A DNA stretch of 64,000 nt, from assembly GCA_037893245.1 (NCBI GenBank), contig JBAIAA010000261.1:1240001-1304000 (forward strand), written 5' to 3'. A model generated the notes under the pieces. It was not told the DNA's origin, did not search any database, and was given only the letters and a program-made list of their open reading frames with translations. The position numbers and the translations under genes are program-made. This document shows, piece after piece, positions 57,571-64,000 of this stretch (its first letter is position 1; each line of letters begins with the position of its first letter). Source of the stretch: Crossaster papposus (taxonomy: Eukaryota > Echinodermata > Asteroidea > Velatida > Solasteridae).

Positions 57571-58859
57571 TAGGGCGGCAGTTTTTATGTCGCCCTAATA
57601 ATGTCTGTCGCCTTATTATAACATAATTATTAGAAAACTGATGACCAATTCAAACAAATGTAGATAATAGTAATGTTATGCTACCGTTGGAAATCGTCCA
57701 GATTTCTTGATGACTTATAATGATAGCAGTCAGACGGAATAATGTTCACATAGTGTTTAGTACGTACACTGTCTCCATGGTACGTACCAGCAAGATCCAA
57801 GTAAGGTTTTCGATAATAATTTGGTGAACTACTTTTTATAGGTAAACGCAAATGTTGCTAGTACCTGTAAAAGTTTAATGCGGGTGTTACACATTCACGA
57901 ATTTTCTTCACAAACACCTGACGATGCGAAAATTGAAAAAAAAAATTCATGAGTGCCTCACCAAAGGTCTTGGAGCACTTGACAGGCTCTGATATAGGAC
58001 TTAAGTGGTCTTTAGTGTGGATTGGTGTGTCTTGAAGGACGTGAGCAGTCGGCAAACTCCCACGAACATTTTGACCTTGCTCAAAACAGTCGTGAGAGTC
58101 AGCCGATCTACCTTAAATAGTCTTGATGGTCATGAGTCGCTCGTTACATCGTCTTAAAGTGGAATTAATGGTGGTACATGGTTGGGAGTGTGGCATTAAG
58201 ACCTTTCAGAGCGATACACGAGAAAAACGTGCAACTGTCGATTGCATCCCGAGGTATCGACGACCAACAAATGAGAGTTGGACTTCACCTCCTGGCATTT
58301 TTTATTTTGGTGCCACATTTCCTACGTTTTCCTCAAGAATGAATAAACATTGATGGTGAAGGTCGTGCGCTGATCGTGAGTTTAGGTCTCGAATGTGTGA
58401 CACCCGCTTAAACAGCATGGGTGCATGGTGGCTAGTCAAAGTACTTTGCATAAACTTTGAATCTGACCTGAAAGATGGTACAACGAGCTTTAATTTAACG
58501 TATGGCTTGGACATCTTTGAGATTGGCGAGTATTTTCCATATTCTCGTAAGGTGAGCGAATGTATTATTGCACTATAGTCTGCGTCCAGAACACGAGTTG
58601 TCGCCTTTGACCGTGTGGGTGAGGGGGGAATTTCACTCGTAAAATACCATCCTAGTTTGTAGTCAAACAATGCGCTGTCGCTTGGTCTGTCACTCAGTGT
58701 GCCGAATATTTAAGATGGTAGATTACACCTCGTGTCTTTAAGGAACCAGACCGGGAAATATAGATCCAGTCTGTACCCCTACAGCTTTTGTAATAATATC
58801 AAGCGATGATTTTCCATGGGCGACGCGCGTTGACGCACCGAACTCGACAAAAGCTTCAA
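57571..58859. other. Loop between inverted repeats D; unexplained open frames
   Basis: A 122-residue minus-strand frame (58670-58302) and a 65-residue one (58055-57858) have a mixed, protein-like composition but no motif I recognise; both lack signal peptides. Short inverted pieces (GCGGGTGTTACACATTC near 57880 and its mirror near 58390) suggest another mobile element. Confidence 0.35.
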
Positions 58860-59025
58860 TCTCTGTTGGTTACTGAAGCAGAGTTGTGAAATCCACTCGG
58901 CGATTTCCATGGCAACCGCGGCTTTTAAATTGACACCGCATTTTGTTGTCAAAGAACTGATTAATGGAAATGAATACAATTCAGAATTTGTTTTACAGGG
59001 GGCTTATAGTAGGATCTTTGTTTTC
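58860..59025. repeat. Inverted repeat D, right arm
   Basis: Mirror of 57240-57400, spacing about 1.46 kb. Left and right arms share ATTTAAAAGCCGCGG-like sequence with scattered mismatches. Confidence 0.85.
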
Positions 59026-59164
59026 AAAGTAATATTTTTGACTATGCGCGCTTAGAGCGACCGTTCGCAGTAATTTTACAGTATTGCGACGACCACCGTC
59101 GTTAGGACGACCGTTTGCCAGTTAAAAAAAATGAAATGTTATCGAGTACTTGGGCGCTCGGACG

Positions 59165-59375
59165 ATTTTCTCTAGAATACTGGTTTGGCTGTACATGATT
59201 GTCGCACGCTTGAGGAACGATCGGTTTACATATGTAAGCCAATAATATTTAAATAGCTGCAGAACAGAACCGTTTGGTGAAAGAAATGTTACCAGTCGCG
59301 AATGCATTAATGTAAAATCTATCGTTTTAAAATGGCGACAATATGTAGTTCCCCGACGACGCAGTTGTAAATGGG
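59165..59375 (+). repeat. Dispersed repeat, copy 2 (pair of 41485-41710)
   Basis: Direct copy of 41485-41710 with about a dozen differences and small indels. Confidence 0.85.
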
Positions 59376-59439
59376 ATCTGAAATTAAATAGTGCTGTCGG
59401 GTAGAACATAATACTAGTATTCATAACAGCTAAAGAAAG

Positions 59440-59831
59440 GATACAACTGGGGCATTCCAAATTGAAAACATTAAATGCTGTTGAACGTATCATTTTTGTA
59501 AAAAATGGGAAATAAAAAGAGTTGCATATTATGAGTAACCATGAGCATGTGACTTTCCAGATTGTGTACTTAAATTGTAATACTAAACATGATTGAATTA
59601 AATTAGAATGGTGGTGACGGACAATGTTATAGGAATTTTAGAGCAATTTTATAGGATGATTATGCCTTTTGTCGTTGAATCATTCAGTTATACAATCGAA
59701 TATGCCTTTGGGCAATAATTTGGCTCTTAAAGGGTTGGTTTATCTGTTAAAAAAGTGATGTGTTTATTAGGGCGGCCCCTTGTATTTATGTTGTTCTCAT
59801 TTTCGACCAACCCTATTTTCGGGCTCCCGAC
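59440..59831 (+). repeat. Duplicated segment B, left of the foldback element
   Basis: Counterpart of 39310-39456 + 40924-41060 (with no Penelope element) and then of 38398-38450. Compared with segment A the two halves occur in the opposite order. Confidence 0.8.
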
Positions 59832-59869
59832 TATGAAGCAGAATTAGTGTCAAAAAGATCGGACGTGTT

Positions 59870-60170
59870 TTTACAACTCGGATGCTTTCCTAATTCGCAT
59901 GCTTTTTGCAAACTCGGATGCTTTTTTAATTCGGATGAATTCGTAATTCGGATGATTTTTGTAATATCGGATGCTTTTTTAATTCGGATGCTTTTTTAAT
60001 TCGGATGCTTTTTTAATTCGGATGCTTTTTTAATTCGGATGCTTTTCTAGTTCGGATGCTTTTTGTAATCTCGAATGCTTTTTTACTTCGAATGCTTTTC
60101 TAGTTTGAATGCTTTTTGTAAAGTCGGATGCTTTTTGCAAACCGAACATATTCGCAAAACGGATGCTTTC
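59870..60170 (+). repeat. AATTCGGATGCTTTT array, left arm
   Basis: About 17 degenerate units alternating AATTCGGATGCTTTT and TGTAAACTCGGATGC forms. Mirror array at 61795-62375; third array at 24060-24330. Confidence 0.9.
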
Positions 60171-60530
60171 CCAATCTGGCACTAGGGTGGCCCTGAAAGG
60201 ATATCACACTCGCAGATTCTGCGATATCGCGCATTCTGCGCGAATTTGAACGATGACAAACATGTTATCGTATATATCTAAGCATATATCTGAGATGTGG
60301 AAGATTGTATTGTAGATTTCTGCACAGATTTATGTGATGGTGAATATTTTCTGCGCAGATTTCTTAATACGCAAATTTGTGCGATGTCGCACAGATGGGA
60401 AGTCTCTACATACATACATGTACATTTTCATTGCACAATTCTGCGCACACAGTCGCACTCACGTACAACAGATTTATATGCAGATTTATGTGTACATTTC
60501 TGCAATGTCAGCACATAAAGTTAAATTTGT

Positions 60531-60537
60531 ATCGCAC

Positions 60538-60574
<37 letters not shown>

Positions 60575-61424
60575 CTGAGCCGAGTACGAACGGCCGTCTA
60601 GTGCGACTCTTCCATTTAAAAAATAGGGGTGCTCGAAATAATGAGAAATTAAATATCTGTTTTAAAGTGGTATTTTATATATTTGTTTGTTTCGACCAAC
60701 ATTATTTAAGCTTTTCTTCTGTATAAAATGTTTATACATATATATACACATTGTTCTACGAAAACATGTAATTGCCTCATTGTTTTAACATGCAATCAAG
60801 CATGCTGCGACCACGTACTGTAATACAATTACAATTGTTTTTTGTTTTTACTTTAATATGACCCTATAAGTTACGCTAACAATGGTTTATATTTTAATAA
60901 CTAAAATTGTTTTTGTTTTACTTTATTTTTCTCTCTAAATGTACTACATGTACTTCAATGGCTCAATCAGTATGGGCTATAGCTTTGAACCTAACTATAG
61001 CGAACTATGAAACGGACCGACTTTTTTTTCTTATTGTGAGGTATTATTACACAACATGAATGTACACATACACGTACACGCACGTTTGTTTATGGTGTAA
61101 ATCGAGGAGTTTCCTTTGTTCCTCTCGAAAATTTCCTTTGTTTGTACTCTAACGTTTTTCGACGGCTCTCATTGGTTTTGTACATGAATCTCAATCGAGG
61201 TCGTCCTCGATTCTAACCCTAACCCCAATTCACCTTCGTGTCGCCAGGTATGTGTCCTCGATTTACACCATAAACAAACGCAGTACATTTTGTATCACCG
61301 AGGTTGTGCATGGGTTTGCGGCGCGTGCCTGCGATTTGTGCGCGCTGCATGCAGTCTGCTGGTATACGAAGGGAATGAGATGCGACCCCTACCCCCCCCC
61401 CCCTCTCATCGTGCTGACATCGCA
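60531..61424. other. Loop of the foldback element
   Basis: Starts near a 35-base G run (60540-60574) and ends near a short C run (about 61391-61403). It includes a small inverted pair (GTTTATGGTGTAAATCGAGG at 61089 and mirror at 61256). No coding motif. Confidence 0.7.
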
Positions 61425-61794
61425 GAAATGTGCACATAAATCTGCATATAAATCTACTGTACGTGAGTGCGACTATGTGCGCAGAAATGTGAAATGAATA
61501 TGTACATGTATGTAGGTGCCTATCCGTGCAACATTGCACAAATTTGCGTACTGAAAAATCTGCGCAGAACTTGAAGTCCAAAATAAAAAATATGTGACTT
61601 TTCAAAAATCTGCGCAGAAAATATTCGTCATCACATAAATCTGTGCAGAAATATACAATAAAATCTTCCACATCTCAGATATATGCTTAGATATATGCGA
61701 TAACATGTTTGTCATCGTTCAAATTCGCGCAGAATGCGCGATATCGCAGAATCTGCGATGTGTGAAGTCCTTTCGGGGCCACCCTAGTGCCAGA

Positions 61795-62375
61795 TTGGGA
61801 AAGCATCCGTTTTGCGAATATGTTCGGTTTGCAAAAAGCATCCGAGTTTACAAAAAGCATTCAAACTAAAAAAGCATCCGAATTAAAAAAAAGCATCCGA
61901 GTTTTTAAAAAGCATCCGAACTAGAAAAGCATTCGAAGTAAAAAAGCATTCGAGATTACAAAAAGCGTCTGAATTAAAAAAGCATCCGAATTAAAAAAGC
62001 ATCCGAGTTTACAAAAAGCATGCGAATTACGAATTCATCGGAATTAGAAAAACATCGGAATTAGAAAAGCATCCGAATTACGAATTCATCCGAATTAGAA
62101 AAGCATCCGAATTAAAAAGCATTCGAGATTACAAAAAGCATTCGAGATTACAAAAAGAATTCGAGATTACAAAAAACATTCGAGATTACAAAAAACATCT
62201 GAATTAAAAAAGCATCCAAGTTTACGAAAAGCATCCGAGTTTACAAAAAGCATCCGAATTACGAATTCATCCGAATTAGAAAAGTATCCGAGTTTGCAAA
62301 AAGCATCCGAATTAGGAATACATCCGAATTAGAAAAGCATCCGAATTAGGAAAGCATCCGAGTTGTAAAAACACG
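61795..62375 (-). repeat. AATTCGGATGCTTTT array, right arm
   Basis: The same unit in reverse orientation, about twice as many copies as in the left arm. This suggests unequal change of copy number since insertion. Confidence 0.9.
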
Positions 62376-62407
62376 TCCGATCTTTTTGACACTGATTCTG
62401 CTTCATA

Positions 62408-62600
62408 CCCGACCCAAGAAAAACAAAACTTGTTTTGATTACCGCCGACCCTATCTGGAACCCCATGCATGACTGCCACAACAGCGAAAATAGTCGTGAG
62501 CTCTATTGTGCAGAAGTTAACTGCATCTTGGCGCGGCACCCGCTAGCTTGGTGGAATCGTAACGTTTAGATAAACCTTGTTGAATTCCTAAAAACATAAT
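62408..62600 (+). repeat. Duplicated segment B, right of the foldback element
   Basis: Counterpart of 38451-38515, 38706-38775 and 39240-39310, joined without the intervening blocks. Confidence 0.85.
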
Positions 62601-63010
62601 GGAATTGTATGAGAAACAATCCACGAAACTTATGGAGTAAAGTACCAGCTAGGTGTGATTATAACACCTTACTCACAGATTCTGTGTCTTGATTGGCCGA
62701 GAACGCGGCACGTGTCACTTGCTATTTTTACTATTTTTTACTTGCGCTATCCAAAAAGACTATACCACGCAAAAAGGACTATGTGCATAGCAACACACGA
62801 ACAATGCGCATAGCAACGAAAGCGTGACTGAAACCCAGACGTGTGTTTCGGTGCATTGCGTAAACATTGCTCTATCACCTTCGCACCCGTACATCAAGGC
62901 AACAAAGTACACGTATGATCGAGAGACGTATAATTCGGAGATTTTTGGTCATTGCTATACTTTCAGGAAGCTTAAATTGTGCAGAATCTGTGAGAGAGGT
63001 GTTATAAAAC
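62601..63010. other. Non-coding stretch
   Basis: The first 70 bases match 56650-56720 inverted. The rest holds nothing recognised, apart from two ATGCGCATAGCAAC-like repeats (about 62780 and 62804). Confidence 0.4.
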
Positions 63011-63170
63011 AAATATTGACTGCTTTATTTCGCGGTATATTAAAACTAGCCTCCCTCGGTGATCCATGGAACATTCTATTTTCCCTCGGTTTCGCCTCGG
63101 GAAAATAGAATGCTCCATGGATCACCTCGGGAGGCTAGTTTTACTATACCACTCAAAGCAGTCAATATTT
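63011..63170. mobile_element. 160-bp hairpin MITE
   Basis: Arms of about 75 bp start AAATATTGACTGCTTT and mirror around TCGGTTTCGCCTCGG. The arms carry ACTAGCCTCC and GATCCATGGA. Nearly the whole element is a stem. Confidence 0.9.
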
Positions 63171-63517
63171 GTATACTATAAACTTGTTTGTGTGTCATTC
63201 CATAATTCTTTTCGAATTTGTCAAAAAGGTTTGTTTCATGTTTCAAAAAGTTGTACATAAATCAGAAAGTTTTCAATTGAAAGTAACTTGCTCAAATACA
63301 AACCTTGCTATTTTCTTTAAACAGACTATTGGCCACTGCATACAGTGCAAAGTCATGCAGACAGGCAGCCGCCGGGAGACATTTCATCTTATTCTCATTT
63401 TAACCATTACATATTTATACACATACATGTACACCTTGGCCCTACATGTATTTTTAACGATAATTGAGGAGCGAACTTGGCACCTCGCCTTGCGTATCAG
63501 CTGCGGTCTGATTCCCA
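63171..63517. other. Non-coding stretch
   Basis: A 145-residue frame passes through here but crosses repeat DNA and has no motif; not called. Confidence 0.4.
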
Positions 63518-63902
63518 CCATTAGCCTCTGTCATGAAATGACGAAAATCAACCGAAGAGGGCGTTTTGCGGAAATTTGTCAATATGGCTTTCGAGCTCTC
63601 GCGTAAGACTAACGTAACTAGCTATACCATGGAGGAAAGACAACAGATAGTTAGTGAATTGCGGGGAAATACTTAATAAAAAATGGCCAATCATAAAACT
63701 AGATTTTCTTTCCTGCACTTGAAAAGACCCGCCGTGTATTTATGCTCCTTAGAAAACCGGTTAGGCCCAATTAACATTTAAACAAAACAAAAAATTCAGT
63801 GGCACTGAACTGAAGCTTTATTTGAAAGCCATATTTGAATGCCATACAGTAAACAAATTCTGGGGCCAATTCATACAACTTGATACATGTACAAGCAATA
63901 TT
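63518..63902. repeat. Outer inverted repeat, right copy
   Basis: Reverse complement of 3516-3869. It carries ~20-base insertions relative to the left copy, for example around TGGCCATTTTTTATTAAG in the mirrored strand. Confidence 0.75.
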
Positions 63903-64000
63903 ATTTTTGTATTTTTAATTATTTTTTGACATCAAATATAAATTTGGGGCTTTACACACAAGCACTTGGTTCACATAATTACTATATGGACGTTAAACCT

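Larger units (their letters stand above)
59832..62407. mobile_element. Complete foldback element with 6-bp target duplication
   Basis: Terminal inverted repeats start TATGAAGCAGAATTAGTGTC at 59832 and end with the complement at 62407. CCCGAC flanks it on both sides (59826-59831, 62408-62413). Each arm has a terminal ~50 bp, an array of 15-17-bp AATTCGGATGCTTTT units, and an inner block with TGCGATATCGCGCATTCTGC. Arms 59832-60530 and 61425-62407 differ mainly in repeat number. The ~0.9-kb loop has no transposase. Drosophila FB and sea-urchin-type foldback elements have this plan. Confidence 0.9.

Noticed and set aside
60334..60726. Frames crossing the 35-base G run
   Set aside because: Poly-glycine translations of a homopolymer inside a foldback element.
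63169..63606. 145-residue plus-strand frame
   Set aside because: It begins in a hairpin MITE edge and ends inside the inverted repeat whose left copy does not keep it open; no motif.
3516..63902. A Maverick/Polinton or other giant virus-like element spanning the outer inverted repeats
   Set aside because: No polymerase B, packaging ATPase, capsid, protease or integrase frames lie between the repeats; the interior is layered small elements.

Overview
This is a repeat-dominated piece of a eukaryotic (metazoan) genome. The companions are a Ty3/gypsy LTR retrotransposon, a CR1/L2-type LINE, an L1/Tx1-type LINE scrap, a Penelope-like element, a tRNA-derived SINE ending in (ATT)n, many TTAA-flanked and palindromic MITEs, and a TRIM-type RING/B-box pseudogene. 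The SINE layout and the TRIM remnant fit a marine invertebrate such as an echinoderm, hemichordate, amphioxus or mollusc; the phylum cannot be fixed from sequence alone. I see no bacterial-type genes, no CRISPR and no intact host gene. The only host-gene candidate is one short exon encoding a signal peptide and ending in a splice donor (29961-30006). Almost every long open frame is either a decayed retrotransposon frame or a by-product of tandem repeats.

Layout. 1-3.4 kb: 5' part of a broken gypsy element on the minus strand (RT, protease, gag, tRNA-Leu-type primer site, LTR with three 59-bp repeats). 3.5-5.3 kb: inverted-repeat arms and MITEs. 5.3-23.6 kb: one 18-kb array of about 145-170-bp monomers, divided into twelve head-to-tail units. 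Each unit ends in the same hairpin plus CTAG (CTAT once) followed by a T run, which looks like Helitron/Helentron-type 3' ends. The array sits at the centre of a larger palindrome (4581-5000 against 23568-24035). 24-25.8 kb: a single foldback arm, a piggyBac-like MITE and minisatellites. 25.9-26.9 kb: TRIM pseudogene split by a SINE. 27-32.2 kb: mostly unique AT-rich DNA with five copies of one TTAA MITE family and the signal-peptide exon. 32.2-37.8 kb: a LINE split by a 2.4-kb TIR element that itself holds tandem repeats and a CCAAT-rich element. 38.1-42.6 kb: duplicated host or repeat segment carrying a Penelope insertion, then an L1/Tx1 fragment and a minisatellite. 43.4-53.6 kb: duplicated GAGTC-rich foldback segments, an 0.8-kb inverted-repeat pair, a complete CCAAT-rich element and a second Helentron-like copy. 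54.0-56.3 kb: a 2.3-kb palindrome. 57-62.6 kb: inverted repeats and a complete 2.6-kb foldback element. 63-64 kb: a hairpin MITE and the inverted partner of the 3.5-kb segment.

The most useful property of the window is that it carries its own controls. Paralogous segments show the empty sites of the foldback element (6-bp target duplication), the Penelope element (12-bp duplication) and one TTAA MITE. The LINE reading frame shows the exact empty site of the 2.4-kb TIR element. These give element ends to the base without any database. The most unusual structure is the 18-kb head-to-tail array, whose monomers each carry CRE-type and E-box-type palindromes. All family names come from motif recognition, not from searches.
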